Part shown: piece by piece, positions 1 to 11,139 of the stretch
How positions within the stretch are numbered: the stretch's first letter is position 1
How the letters are laid out: the number at the start of each line of letters is the position of its first letter
From: Macrotis lagotis
Lineage: Eukaryota; Chordata; Mammalia; Peramelemorphia; Peramelidae
Reading direction: 5' to 3'
Assembly (NCBI RefSeq): GCF_037893015.1
Contig: NC_133660.1
Coordinates: 160,884,937-160,948,936, forward strand
DNA: 64,000 bases
Program-made: the position numbers and the translations under genes
Notes under the pieces: model-generated
The model's database searches: none
What the model saw: the letters and a program-made list of their open reading frames with translations, nothing else
Told to the model about the DNA's origin: nothing

Positions 1-129
1 TACCCCATAAAAATCACAAAATATGCATACATACACACATATTCATAATAAGATATATACATCTATATTTTTGCTAATTCATACACATATCCTATATCTA
101 GCTCTCTATGTACAAACCTCTGGCAATGA

Positions 130-290
130 GGTATAGGAGAAAGAGTTCAGAATTTGAAATCAGAAAACCAGATTTTACATGCTTCCTGGCTCTGCCACTT
201 GCCACCTATGTGATAGGAGGACTTTAGGGGTTTCAATTTCCTCATCTATAATATTAGAGAGTTGAGCTAGGTAATCTCAAAGTCAAAGAA
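130..290 (+). repeat. MIR/THER1-type CORE-SINE fragment
   Basis: The segment has the usual order of an old CORE-SINE: a 'gaaatcagaaaaccagatttt' head relic, then 'tggctctgccacttgcc', then 'caatttcctcatctataat'. These are decayed forms of the tRNA-related head and core. The copy is old and lacks clear target-site duplications (TSDs). The rest of 1-740 shows AT-rich sequence in which I recognise nothing. Confidence 0.6.
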
Positions 291-739
291 AAACTAATTT
301 TGGGTCACTACTTCTCAAAACCTCTGGGCAGCATTTTGCTAGATTTCATTTTGCTCTTCTGCAAAGTGAGATAATAAAATACTCTTTATCAACTTGATAG
401 ATATTAGGTGAATAAATATAGACATATTAGTCAAAGATTATATGTTTCAATGATGTATTGTTAAAAGAATAGAAACTGGATTTGATTTCACATCCTCCTA
501 ACTCTATGAAGTCCAGTGACACTAATATCCTTCCTCTTACTTTTCTGGGGAAAATGCTTACATTTCTGGAAAATGCTCTCTGCTCTATATTCTTTTCCAT
601 CTTGCAGGTTAAAATTTCAGAGAAGGAAGGACAAAGAATTTAAAGTATTTGGAGAATAATTTTCTTGCCTACCCATAGGTCTACTGAGGTAGAGTCATAG
701 GATTTTAGATTTCTTCAACCTTAGAAATATATATTTTTA

Positions 740-835
740 AATAGATCATTTATTTTATAGAAGAGGAAATTGATAACTTGAGGAGGGAAAATGACTTACC
801 CAGGGTCACTTTAAGAGACAGAACAATAATCAAAG
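740..835 (-). repeat. MIR/THER1-type fragment
   Basis: The short stretch 'gaagaggaaattgataact...gacttacccagggtcact' is the reverse complement of the CORE-SINE centre. It is truncated on both sides. Confidence 0.5.
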
Positions 836-837
836 AC

Positions 838-1302
838 AGTTCTGAAAGACTTGTGATAGAAAATACCACCCTTATCCAGAGAAGGAACTGTGGAGTTTAA
901 ATGCAGACCAAAGCTTATTATCTTCACCTTTTAAAAAGGTGTCTTATGTATTATATTTTTTTCCCCTGCTTTGATTTGATTCTTCTTTCACAACATAATT
1001 AACATGGATCTGTGTTTAGCATAGTTTTGGGGCAGGGGAGGGAAGAGAGGGAGGAAAAAAATCTAAAACTCAAAAACTTGTAAAAATGATTGTTGAAAAC
1101 TCATTTCATGTAGTTGAAAAATATATATATATATATATATTTTGCAAGGCAAATGGGATTAAGTGGCTTGCCCAAGGCCACACAGCTAGGTAATTATTAA
1201 GTGTCTGAGGCTGAATTTGAACTCAGGTACTCCTGACTGCAGGGCTGGTGCTCTATCCACTGTACCACCTAGCCACCCCTGAAAAATATTTTTTAAAAAA
1301 AG
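838..1302 (+). mobile_element. L1 3' end (3' UTR), split by a SINE
   Basis: A marsupial L1 3' terminus is recognised by 'cagagaaggaactgtggag', a T-rich block, 'gggaagagagggaggaaaa' and a terminal 'gttgaaaactcatttcatgtagttg' followed by A-rich sequence. Related 3' ends occur at about 14.4, 26.2, 26.9 and 28.7 kb. A WSINE-like element interrupts it at about 1125-1279. No coding part remains. Confidence 0.7.
1125..1279 (-). mobile_element. WSINE-like tRNA-derived SINE with (AT)n tail
   Basis: The minus-strand SINE ends at 1279 with the reverse complement of the GGGGTGGCTAGGTGG head and begins at 1141 with 'ttttgcaaggcaaat'. The direct repeat 'tgaaaaatat' at 1115-1124 and 1280-1289 is the likely TSD. 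The 3' tail, normally a T-run on this strand, has become an (AT)n run at about 1117-1140. It is inserted in an L1 3' end. Confidence 0.85.
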
Positions 1303-1409
1303 AGATAATGACAGAATTGGGACCAGTACCAAGTTCTCCTTCCTATTCTGATGCTTAAAAAAACTCACTTAAAAAAGCATTGATTATGAATTTGCTGTGT
1401 CATTCAGTT

Positions 1410-1585
1410 TTGATCAATGCATAACATGAAAACAATGTAAAGATTATCAGATTGCCTTCTGTGGGGGGGAGGGGTTAGGGAAGAGAGAGGGAGGGAAAAA
1501 TTGTGAAATTCAAAACCTTACCCAAAAAATAGGTAGAAGCTACTATTGTATATAATTGGAAAACAAAATATTTATTAAAAAAAAG
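1410..1585 (+). mobile_element. L1 3' UTR fragment
   Basis: The G-rich block 'ctgtggggggg...gggaagagagagggaggg' is followed by 'gtgaaattcaaaacctta' and an A-rich end. This is the same 3' UTR module seen at 50.8 and 62.0 kb. It is noncoding. Confidence 0.65.
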
Positions 1586-1765
1586 AGTTTGCTAGGGACA
1601 GAGCATTGCAATAGGGCACACAGAGATCCATTTTTAAATTAGTGCTTTTTATTTTTAAATCATAGCTATTTCCCCATATTTCCTTCCTTGCACCTTCCTT
1701 ACCCCTCCATCCCAATCCCTGAGCATTCTTTGTCACAAAGAAAAAGAATTTTATAATTTTTCAAA

Positions 1766-1955
1766 TATTAATTTATTTGATCCTTAGAACAACCCTATTA
1801 GTATCCTCATTTTATATCTGAGGAAACCGATTCAGACTGAATAAATAACTTGTCCAGAATCATGTAAATAATAAATGTCTGAAACTGGATTTGATTTCCA
1901 GTCTTCCTAATTCTAGCCCCAGTAACCTATCCATTCATCGTGCCACCTAGTTGTG
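1766..1955 (-). repeat. MIR/THER1-type SINE
   Basis: It reads 'gatccttagaacaacccta...cctcattttatatctgaggaaac...cttgtccagaatcat...cgtgccacctagtt', the reverse complement of a CORE-SINE from tail to head. It is well decayed. The 1960-2570 stretch after it holds nothing I recognise. Confidence 0.65.
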
Positions 1956-2571
1956 TCTGAACTAGGAGGGTGGCTGTGTGAGTGAAAAAAGGGGGCAAAA
2001 AGATAGAAATGGATGTTAAAAATGGCAAGATGTCAACTAATTATAAATGTGGAGTGAAAAAGAGTGAAATATTAAGAAAATAATGTTGAGTTGTGTAAAC
2101 CTATGAGATTAGAAGAATGATACTCTGGACAGAAATAGAGAAGTTTAGTAGAAGGGAGACTTTTGGGGGAAAACATGAATTTTATATATACATTGAATCT
2201 GAGATGTTTATGGAGCATTCAATTTAAAATATAGGTGATGACAGGGGACTGGGATTCAGGAGAAAGATTAGGATGAGAGAAATGAGTCTGAGTCATCTGC
2301 AGAATTGATAATCTCTTGAGAGCTATGAAGGTTACTTGGAGAAACCTGGTACATAGCAGAATTTTGGGGTGCAGACAGATAAGCAGTGTGACTTTATACA
2401 GCAAAAGTTTGTAGAGTTCGAGATTTTTTTTTTCAGGAAGTAACTTTTCTATTTTTGTTTTCTTTTCTGGTATTTTTGACTATTGATTACTTAGATCAGT
2501 TGTGATGAGTATTACATATTTATAAGCTTCTCTTCATGACTTACGTTCTGGGATTCTGCTATTCATCCATT

Positions 2572-2775
2572 TAGCAGGTAATATGCAATGGATAGAGCTC
2601 TAAACCTGAAGACCTGAGTTCAAATCCAGTTTCAGACACTTACTAGCTATTTTACTTCTGTTTGCCTTGGTTTCCTCAACTGCAAAATGGTAAGAACAGT
2701 ATCACCTACCTCCCAGGGTTGCTGTGGAGATCAAAATGAGATAATATTTGTAAAGGGCTTAGCATATTGCCTTTT
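2572..2775 (+). repeat. MIR/THER1-type SINE
   Basis: A tRNA-like head ('gatagagctctaaacctgaag' with B-box-like 'gagttcaaatcc') is followed by the core ('ggtttcctcaactgcaaaatgg') and the 3' part ('cctcccagggttgctgtgg', 'gtaaagggcttagca'). All three CORE-SINE modules are present in order. Confidence 0.75.
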
Positions 2776-2924
2776 CTCTATCTCCCATCTCAGGATCAAT
2801 GAATTGGTTGCCTAAGATCAAGGCTCAAGTATGGATTCACATGTCATCATTTGAGAAATTGATCAGAGGAAGGAGCATCAACCGTTCTCGGGTTGATAGC
2901 TGGAATAACCCCAACATAATGATT

Positions 2925-3190
2925 ATGATGATTTTTGTCCTTTGTTATAGAAGACTATGACATTAAGGAGGTAATGCCATGACAAGTAAGTGAGTTGGAT
3001 TGCTGTCCGAAGTCACCAACCTCACTTTCTCCTCTAGAGTCATCTGGACCCAGTGACTAGATATAGATCAGGACAACTGGAGATGGCCCTGGATGCAAGG
3101 CAATCAGGGTTAAGTGACTTGCCCGAGGTCACACCTAGTAAGTGGCAAGTGCCTGAGACTGGATTTTAAACTCCAGGGTCTGGTGCTAAT
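2925..3190 (-). mobile_element. RTE-tailed SINE (RTESINE-like)
   Basis: Reading on the plus strand gives the RTE-type tail ('cattaaggaggtaatgccatgacaag'-like), then 'gacaactggagatggccctgg', then the reverse-complemented tRNA-like head ('gggttaagtgacttgcc', 'ctccagggtctggtgct'). The same architecture in plus orientation is at 19590-19855. Such SINEs are thought to use the RTE retrotransposition machinery. Confidence 0.7.
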
Positions 3191-3560
3191 ATGAAGCTGG
3201 AGAAGAGAAGAGATTTCTCATTAGGTCTCCCCCTTTTAAAGACACAGCGAAGCAGCATCTCTTCCTGTTCCCTGGCTAATAAGGGGTTTGATTCATCATT
3301 CCAGTGCCCCCTGGGTCCTTTAGCAATGAGGGAGCAGCACTGGCGGTGGTCTGGCTTTGCATCCTCCAGGGGAGGCTCCTCTGGCCCATATCCACACATG
3401 GTCCACATCCCACTCCATCTGTAATTGTCAAAAATGACCACATCCTGCTGAGCCCATTTGAAAGTGGAGAGTCTCGGATTTTTCAACTTTCAGATTTGCT
3501 AGTTACTTACTGCATAATAAAAGTATGAAGCAAGACCTTTATTAACATTTTTACCCTTTG
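3166..3560 (-). other. Unrecognised 106-codon minus-strand frame
   Basis: A minus-strand frame (3166-3486) is open for 106 codons through GC-richer DNA than its surroundings. It is rich in Trp, Cys and Pro and contains WSGMWTMCGYGPEEPP and later RGHWNDES. The WND triplet preceded by a Cys-containing stretch faintly recalls the end of a C-type lectin fold, but the usual cysteine framework is not complete. Two plus-strand frames overlap it, so chance openness from GC content is possible. No splice model or promoter was found. I do not recognise it and give no function. Confidence 0.2.
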
Positions 3561-5356
3561 GGCACAAGTTGTATGATCTTTTTTTCTCCTTAAAAGGACA
3601 CAATACAAAAGAAAAACAGGCCCTTCAATCTTCTCTTTCAATGACTGCTTTCCTTTCTTCCTTCAACTGACTTCTTCATCTTTCTTTACAGAATGTGCTA
3701 CCCTCCCTCTTCCACTATCCTTCCCCAAAGCAATGTAATTTTATGGTATAATGAATACCTTTTAACCTACTGCAAGATTCTTCTGATGTCAGTGCCCTCC
3801 CACCTTTCCTCTCATACCACTCTACTCTGATTTGTAGAGAACAGCAAGTCTGGACCACTTGGAAAAGGGTGTGTTCCCCCTACTCAGGAGAAGAGACTGG
3901 AAAATACTGGAAACTCTGCTCTTCAGCCTGTTAGTATTTTTTTTCCCTTTCCACTCCCTGTATTAATTAAACTAGTATAATCCCAATTTCAACCTCCCCT
4001 CCCCCCCCAGATATTTCCCACTTAGGCCCTTGCTCCTATGGAACTAACTGTCCCCTGTACCATTGTTTAACTTAATGTGATGTTTTCTGGGAAACAGTAA
4101 TTAAAGCATTAGGCAAAGTAGGTCTGGTCCACCCCCTGGTGACTCAGCTGGGATAGCTGAGTCAGCATGATGGCAGCTGGTCCTGACTGAGACCCCTGGC
4201 TGGGATGGGGTGTTCCAGCCTCAGAGTGAAAAATCTAAATTTAGGAGAGCCTGACTGACTGTATGTGCTTCTGTAATTTGGGCTTTCTAGTTTTCTGTTT
4301 GTTCTCTTTTTGCAATTAATTAATTTATTTTTCCAACTGACTGTTCGTTAGGCTGTGGACTCTCCAGTCCCGCCCCCCCATCTGATTTGAGCCCCTTCAA
4401 TTACCCAGATAACTGAGATGGTCTGACTTGCAGATTCTTTTTTTGTTCCTCTCTGACATCAATCCCTGCTTTCCTAGACCTGGAATGGACTTTTCCCACT
4501 TAACGAATGAAGATTTTCCAATTACAATTTGATATTCACAAAAACCTTAGAAATCATTTAAAATCTAGTTTTGCTTCTTCATGTGAATCATCTTCTTTAT
4601 AATGTCTGTGGTAAGTGGTCATCCTTCCTCTTTCCAAATAACTCCTGTAATGGGGAACTCTACCTTATGAGCCTCCCCATTCTATGTTTTGATATTTAAT
4701 TTTAAGTATTATAGAGGATGGTGATCATATAGGAGAGTAGAGATGGCTGCACATTTAATGTTTGTTTGTTTTAAATAGAGACAGAGCATCCAAAAGGAGA
4801 TTCCCATGGCACACAGGAAAGATAATCTTCTTTCCCCAGGTCCTTGTTGGATCTTAAAATATAGTTGGTTACTAATCTCAGCTTAGAATGGATCCTGTAA
4901 TTCAGCTCTGAGATGACTAAAGTCCTATGGAGACTAATCCCAAAGGTCTGTGATTCCTCATTCCTTGAGGATAGATGTTTTCTGCCTTTTTCTAGGTGGT
5001 CTGTTCCTCCCAAACTCTATTGGAATTGAAAACATGGATCCCACAACAAGGAAAAGAAACTATTATTTATTATAAAAAAGGAACAAATAAATCATCTTTA
5101 GGGAAAGAACAGAGAACATAGGATAGGGGAGGGGAGAGAATGTGGGTATATGTGCAAATTTACAGAGAATGGACTGACTGAGTCTCCTTCCTCCTTTCAA
5201 CCAAGAGGAGTTGGGGTGACTGCTTCCTTTTCTGATACAGTCATGGGAAAAAGGATATTGTTTCTAAGGGTGCATTGGGTCATCCCAACCTGATTTTGAA
5301 TAGCACAGCAAACACCCCGTTTGCCAAGAGCAGACACATTTTTCAGAATCATTCTG

Positions 5357-5389
<33 letters not shown>

Positions 5390-5690
5390 CAAAGACCACA
5401 AATCCAAGCCCTGGTTAAGTGAGTGACTCTACAAAGCCCATGTGGTACCAAGATAGAAGATGAACTCTCAACTATAACTCAACCTAGTTTATTCCTTTCC
5501 AATCCTTTTTCTCAGATCTCCCAGAAATCTCCAGAAAGACATCCCAAAAACCCAGTTCCATGATATCCAGGGCTGTGGCTGGTGATTCCCAGAGAAGCAT
5601 TTCCCATCTCCATGGTAATGACAAGAAGGAAGTGGATTTCGTTTATAATTCTGGTGCAATTCCTTCTAAATTATTCTTATAGAACTTTAA
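3561..5690. other. No gene recognised
   Basis: About 2.1 kb without recognised genes or clear repeats. It has pyrimidine-rich tracts at 3590-3720 and an AP-1/MARE-like palindrome at 4140-4167, listed separately. Small open frames at 4771-5013 and 5197-5451 (minus) have low-complexity or unlikely compositions and are not supported as genes. Confidence 0.5.
4140..4167. promoter_or_regulatory. AP-1/MARE-like inverted repeat
   Basis: TGACTCAGCT (4140-4149) and AGCTGAGTCA (4155-4164) form a perfect 10-bp inverted repeat with a 5-bp spacer. Each arm contains the TGACTCA AP-1 core. The right half extended to 4167 (AGCTGAGTCAGCA) differs by one base from a Maf recognition element. Binding by AP-1, Maf or NRF2 factors is inferred only from the motif; no nearby gene start is seen. 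Confidence 0.4.
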
Positions 5691-5700
5691 TGTTGTTTTT

Positions 5701-5848
5701 TTCTTTTTTCTTGCAAGTCAATGGGGTTAAGTGACTTGCCCAAGGTCACACAGCCAGGTAATCATTAAATATATGAGACTGGATTTGAACTCAAGTCCTC
5801 CTGACTCCAGGGCCTTTCCTCTCTCCACTGCGTCACTTAGCTGCCCTA
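5701..5848 (-). mobile_element. WSINE-like SINE
   Basis: The minus-strand copy runs from a T-rich tail through 'gggttaagtgacttgccca' to 'cacttagctgccct'. The direct repeat 'aatgttgttttt' at 5689-5700 and 5849-5860 is the TSD. Open frames over it are chance. Confidence 0.85.
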
Positions 5849-5860
5849 AATGTTGTTTTT

Positions 5861-6730
5861 TTTCAAAATTCATTTATGAGATTACTTGCAGAAAATCCTG
5901 CCAGCAGAACTGAAAACTTATTTGAGTAAAATTACTTAACTAAAGGAAACCATGCTCATCCCTGCGGGAAACACTCATTTAATAACAAAAATTTAGTCAT
6001 GTAAGTGCCCATCTCCCCTGATGCCTGTTGACATTTCCCTTCATAAGGGAGCATTCTTCTCTGTGACCAGCCAAGGGTTACCAGGGTTATATAAAATCAA
6101 ATGAAGCATCATTTTACCATTTCCAGAAGAAATCCTTGTCTTTACATTGAAGCAAACTCCTATATAGCCAGAAGATATACTTCTGGATCCTTATTTTGAG
6201 GGTTCTTAATTTAGTTGTAGACAGTCATTTTGTCATTAACTTTCCTATCTTTTTTCCATTTTCCATTTGATTAACCCAGTCAGAGATAGTACTGCAAGAT
6301 CATTGTGACCTTGGTAATCACACTAAAACTGTCAAGTGACTGCAGTGTTTCAGATTATATCAGAAATGACCTTTCTTTCTGAGCAGGTACAATGGTGAGT
6401 AAAATAACTCTTCAAAAACCCTTATCTATGAAAATTACACAAGTGCTATATAGCATACATGGAGGGGAAAACAGAGCATAGAACCCTTACTATACTACAA
6501 AGAAGAAATCTTTCTTGGAAAGCAAAAATGGGGAATACTAAAGATGGGAGATCAACATGGCTATAAACAATTAGTCTCAAGATTAATCATTCTCCCTTAT
6601 CCTGAGATCCCATGGCAGGAACTTTGCCATATAGATGTCATAAAAAGAAAAAAATCTGAACAAAAAATATTCATAGCCGCTTTATTTTTAATATAGCTAA
6701 TCTAGAAAACATTTATTTCTATGCCCTGTG
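5861..6730. other. No gene recognised
   Basis: Unassigned AT-rich sequence without splice-supported frames or a recognised repeat. Confidence 0.4.
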
Positions 6731-6748
6731 ATTAAGAAATGACTACAT

Positions 6749-6899
6749 CGGGGCCGCTAGGTGGCGTAGTGGATAAAGCACTGGCCCTGGAGTCAGGCGT
6801 ACCTGGGTTCAAATCCAGTCTCAAACACTTAATAATTACCTAGCTGTGTGGCCTTGGGCAAGCCACTTAACCCCATTTGCCTTGCAAAAACCTAAAAAA
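6749..6899 (+). mobile_element. WSINE-like SINE with TSD
   Basis: This is a near-complete plus-strand copy: head 'ggggccgctaggtggcg', B-box-like 'gggttcaaatcc', body 'taataattacctagctgtg' and 3' end 'ttgccttgcaaaaa'. The TSD is aaatgactacat at 6737-6748 against aaatggctacat at 6900-6911, with one mismatch. Confidence 0.9.
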
Positions 6900-6918
6900 A
6901 AATGGCTACATAAATTGT

Positions 6919-7151
6919 GGTTTGTTGTTATTGAGTCATGTCCAATTCTAGGTTGACTTCATTTAAGGTACTGACAAAGATTATTTCCTTCTCCAGATCA
7001 TGAGATAAATAAGGAATTGAGGCAACCAGGATTAAGTGACTTAGCCAAGGTCACATAGCTAGTAAGTTATCTGAGGTCACATTTGAACTCATGAAGATAA
7101 GTCAATTTGATTAGTCTTTCTGATTCCAAACCCAGTCATCTAGCTGCCATA
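6919..7151 (-). repeat. MAR1-type CORE-SINE
   Basis: Plus-strand order is 'tgttgttattgagtcatgtcc', 'tccttctccagatcatgag', 'gaggcaaccaggattaagtg', then 'cccagtcatctagctgcc'. This is a reverse-complemented MAR1 with its characteristic GTTGTT...TGTCC end. It is fairly diverged. Confidence 0.75.
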
Positions 7152-7154
7152 AAA

Positions 7155-7372
7155 TGAGTTGATTAGAAAAGTGTAAAAGGATTGCCTTATGGTTGTACAT
7201 GTCTGGCCTATATTAGATTGTTCTGGGGGGGGCAGGGAAGGAGGAAGGAGGGAAGGAAAAAATATAAAATTCAAAATCCAGCAAAAAAAATGATTGTTGA
7301 AAAACTACCATTACATGTAGTTGGAAGAATGAATGAATGAATGAATGAATGAATGAATGAATAATAACAAAA
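7155..7372 (+). mobile_element. L1 3' UTR fragment ending in a (GAAT)n tract
   Basis: The purine-rich block at about 7225-7260 and 'tgattgttgaaaaactacc...acatgtagttggaa' mark an L1 3' end. Its A-rich tail has become about ten GAAT units at roughly 7325-7365. The minus-strand frame here is a translation of this low-complexity tail. Confidence 0.7.
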
Positions 7373-8164
7373 AAGACAGTGAAAAAAAAGAGTACCTTGC
7401 TTTGGTGAGGTCCCAATTGGGATCATGTAATATAAATTGCAGTAGACCAGTTAACATATTTTCATGATTTTCTTTCAGCAGCACAGGTTTTCACTCACTC
7501 CTTTTGCATAACCTGTCTACCTCCATTATGGGTATCTTTTATACCACTTTTGTGGTACAACTCTTCTTTGCTATTATGAAGTAACCTATTTATAATCTAC
7601 TATGCATCTCTCCATTATCCTTTGAGTGACTTACAACTCAGTAAAGGTATGATAAGAGAACAGGCAAATTTCACTATATTTTTCATCATCATTGTTATTG
7701 ATATTTTCTGTTTTCACATCATATATATTTCCAAATATATTCCTCTCCTCTCATCCCTTTCCCTCTACCTTTCAAATCATTCCCCATAACAAAAACTTTT
7801 TTTTAAAAAGGAAAAAAGTTTTACTCTGATCAATAAAGTTACCAATTATGACTTCAAAATATTTAATGATGAAATAAGTCTTCTACCTCTTGGTGGAGAG
7901 GTGTGAAACAGAGCATACTTTTTCAGCTGGGACCAATATTTTGACTTATTTTACTTCATTATTTGTTAGGCTATTCAAAGGCTGAGGCAAGGGTTGGGTA
8001 ATCAGTGGGAGGTAAGAGTTATGTAAAAAACTATACAGTTTATTTTGGTTTTATTGTTCTGGCCATTTATATTGTTATAGTCATTATCTGTATATATGTG
8101 GTATATATATATATATTTAGAAATATATTTTGTAATAATTGAGTAAATGAAGAAATATCTCTAT
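7373..8164. other. No gene recognised
   Basis: AT-rich unassigned sequence. A pyrimidine-rich stretch at 7735-7800 may be another degraded LINE tail on the minus strand. An (AT)n patch lies at about 8100-8118. Confidence 0.35.
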
Positions 8165-8450
8165 AGTTTACTAGTTTTGACTACTTCATTTTGCATTATA
8201 TCCTCCCATGTTTCTCTGAATTCATCTTCATTTTTTCTTATACTATTACAATATTACATTACATATTTGTGTCACCGTTTAGCATTCCATAAACAATGGA
8301 CACATTTTGTTTCTAATTTTTTGTTATCACAAAAAAGACTGTATTGAATATTTTGGAATATATATATACATATGTATGCATATATATATACATATATATA
8401 TATATTTATAGGACTTTGTTTTTGACATCCTTAGGGTATATGAATGACCG
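8165..8450 (-). mobile_element. Old L1 3' fragment
   Basis: 'cttcattttgcattatatcctcccatg' and 'cattccataaacaatggacac' are degraded reverse-complement forms of the L1 ORF2 end, which reads '...SPIDWGMAE' and 'YYCAI' in better copies. The end near 8357-8406 is an (AT)n-rich microsatellite. Confidence 0.45.
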
Positions 8451-8519
8451 AATGAATAATTGAATGGGTAAATGAAAATACTTTCCCTGTTTATAGTAGT
8501 ACATTTTAAAGCAGTGTAG

Positions 8520-8770
8520 AACTAGGAAGAAAGAAGGAAACAACCACTTATTAAGTGTTTACTGTGAGACAGACAATATGCTAAGCACTATACAAATATT
8601 ACTTCATTTGATCTTCATGACAACATTGTGAGGTAGGTTTTATTATTATTGTCCTCATTTTACAGTGGAGGAACCTGAGGAAGACAGTAGTTAAGTTACT
8701 TGCTTGAGCACCAAACTAGTAAGTGTCTAAGGCTGGAGTTGAATTCAGATCACAATTACAGACTAGCTGC
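8520..8770 (-). repeat. MIR/THER1-type SINE
   Basis: It runs 'cacttattaagtgtttactg', 'gctaagcactatacaaat', 'cctcattttacagtggagg', 'agtaagtgtctaaggctgg'. This is the complete CORE-SINE order in reverse complement. Confidence 0.7.
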
Positions 8771-8774
8771 TAGA

Positions 8775-9218
8775 TATATGCCTATCAACTGGTGGAAAAC
8801 TAAACAGATTGTAGTATGTGAATCTAATGGAATATTATTGTATTGAGGATATAGAGAAGCAAGGAAGATTTACATGAATTGATGCAGAATGAAGTAATCA
8901 AAGTCAAGAACACAACATATGCAATAACTGCAATGATATAATGAAAAGAACAATCATCACAAAACAATAAAAATGAATATTGAGAAATTGCAAAGAAGCA
9001 GGACCACAAAGAAGAGATATGAGAGACATACTTATCCCAATCACTTACAAAGATGGGAGATCCACATGTGGAACATTATATATATTTTCAGACTTTTTTG
9101 ATCTTTATTATCAAATATTATCTGTAACATGGAATGACTCTCAGGGAGGGAGTATGAGAAGACTCTTGAGTAGATATGTTGGCAGTGTTAAAAGAAAATA
9201 TATCAAGAAAAAAATTTT
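8775..9218 (+). mobile_element. Old L1 3' end
   Basis: The segment matches the last part of marsupial L1 ORF2 and its 3' UTR ('gaatctaatggaatattattgta', 'tgaattgatgcagaatgaagt', 'ccacatgtggaacatta') and ends in A-rich sequence. Frames across it are broken. Confidence 0.55.
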
Positions 9219-9235
9219 TTGAAAAAGAAAAAAAA

Positions 9236-9355
9236 CCCTCTTATTTAGCTGTTATAATGTTCCAAACACTTTGCTAAGTGTTGGGAGGACAAATAACAAA
9301 ACTAGAGTCCTGACCTCAAGATATTTTCATTTTAATAGGTAAGAGATAACATATT
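9236..9355. repeat. CORE-SINE 3' module fragment
   Basis: 'ttccaaacactttgctaagtg' then 'acctcaagatattttcatttt' matches the 3' module that also appears at 27385-27510 and 55085-55200. Orientation of the parent element is not certain. Confidence 0.5.
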
Positions 9356-9516
9356 TAAGAGAGGGGTGATGGAGGAGGCATTTGGGGTGGAAAGTTATAA
9401 TGAATAGAGTCCCTTTCCAGAAGAAATGACAGTTGGTTTGATTATGGACCCAGAACTGATAGGCTATAAGGAAGGAGAAGGGAGAAGGTTTGTGCCTGGT
9501 TAAAGAGATTTTTCTT

Positions 9517-11121
9517 ATTAAAGATTTTATTTATTTTGAGTTTTATAATTTTTTCCCCTAATCTTACTTCCCTCCCTCACCCCCCCCCAGAAAGCAATTT
9601 GTCAATCTTTACATTGTTTCCATGTTGTACATTGATCCAAATTGAGAGTGATGAGAGAGAAATCATAGCCTTAAGGAAGAAACAAAGTATAAGAGATAAC
9701 AAGGTCAGACAATAAGATAAAAGTTTTTTTCTAAATTAAAGGTAATAGTCCTTGGACTTTGTTTAAACTCCACGGTTCTTTATCTGGATACAGATGGTAT
9801 TCTCCATTGCAGACAGCCCCAAATTATCCCTGATTGTTGCACTGATGGAATGAGCAAGTCCATCAAGGTTGATCATTGCCCCCATGTTGCTGTTAGGATG
9901 TACAGTGTTTTTCTGGTTCTGCTCATCTCAGCACCATCAGTTCGTGCAAATCCCTCCAGGCTTCCCTGAATTCCTGTCCCTCCTGGTTTCTTTTTTTTAT
10001 TTTCCTTTTTTTTGCATCCCACCTGGTTTCTAATAGAACAATAGTGTTCCATGACATACATATACCTGCTAAGCCATTCCCCAATTGAAGTACATTTATT
10101 TGATTACCAATTCTTTGCCACTACAAACAGGGCTGCTATGAATATTTTTGCACAAGTGATATTTTTACCCTTTTTCATCATCTCTTCAGGGTATAGACCC
10201 AGTAGTGGTATTGCTGGATCAAAGGGTATGCACATTTTTGTTGTCCTTTGAGTGTAGTTCCAAATTTCTCTCTGGAAAGGTTGGATGAGTTCACAGCTCC
10301 ACCAGCAATGTAATAGTGCCCCAGATTTCCCACAACCCTTCCAACAATGATCGTTATCTTTTCTGGTCATACTGGCCAGTCTGAGAGGTGTGAGGTGGCA
10401 CCTCAGAGAAGCTTTAATTTGCATTTCTCTAATGGTTAATGATTTATAGCAATTTTTCATATGGCTATGGATTGCTTTGATCTCCTCATCTGTAAATTGC
10501 TTTTGCATATCCTTTGACCATTTGCCAATTGGGGAATGGCTTTTTTTAAAAATATGACTCAGTTCTCTGTCTATTTTAGAAATGAGTCCTTTGTCAGAAA
10601 CATTAGTTGTAAAGATTGTTTCCCAGTTTACTACATTTCTTTTAATCTTGGTTACAGTGGTTTTATCAGTGTAAAAGCTTTTTAATTTAATGTAATTGAA
10701 ATCATCTAGTTTGTTTTTAGTGATGTTCTCCAACTCTTCCTTAGTCATAAACTGTTCCCCTTTCCACAGATCTGACAGGTAAACTAGTCCTTGATCTTCT
10801 AATTTGCTTACAGTATTGTTTTTTATGTCTAAATCCTGTATCCATTTGGATCTTATCTTGGTAAAAGGTGTAAGGTGTTGGTCTAATCTAAGTTTCTTCC
10901 ATACTAACTTCCAATTTTCCTAGCAATTTTTATCAGAGAGAGTTTTTATCCCAATAGCTGGACACTTTGGGTTTATCAAACAGCAGATTACTATAATCAT
11001 CTCCTGCTATTGCAACCTATTCTATTCCACTGGTCTACCACTCTATTTCTTAGCCAATACCAGACAGTTTTGATGACTGATGCTTTATAATATAATTTTG
11101 GATTGGGTAGGGCTAAGCCCC
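9517..11121 (-). mobile_element. 5'-truncated L1 with TSD
   Basis: This is a minus-strand L1 3' end. ORF2 C-terminal sequence is open for 214 codons (10104-10748) with the hallmarks of this domain: CHLTPLR, CWKGCGKSGALLHCWW and CIPFDPAIPLLGLYP. Upstream sequence to 11121 continues ORF2 with stops, beginning near a GLALPNP-like motif. The 3' UTR lies at about 9520-9870. The TSD is taaagagattttt at 9501-9513 and 11122-11134. EN and RT are absent, so it cannot move on its own. Confidence 0.9.
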
Positions 11122-11139
11122 TAAAGAGATTTTTTTCAA

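Noticed and set aside
6749..6899. tRNA-like sequence with a B-box (gggttcaaatcc)
   Set aside because: It is the tRNA-derived head of a SINE, repeated many times with A-rich tails and TSDs, not a functional tRNA gene.
10104..10748. Longest open frame of the window (214 codons, minus)
   Set aside because: It is the C-terminal part of L1 ORF2 inside a TSD-flanked, 5'-truncated L1, not a host gene.
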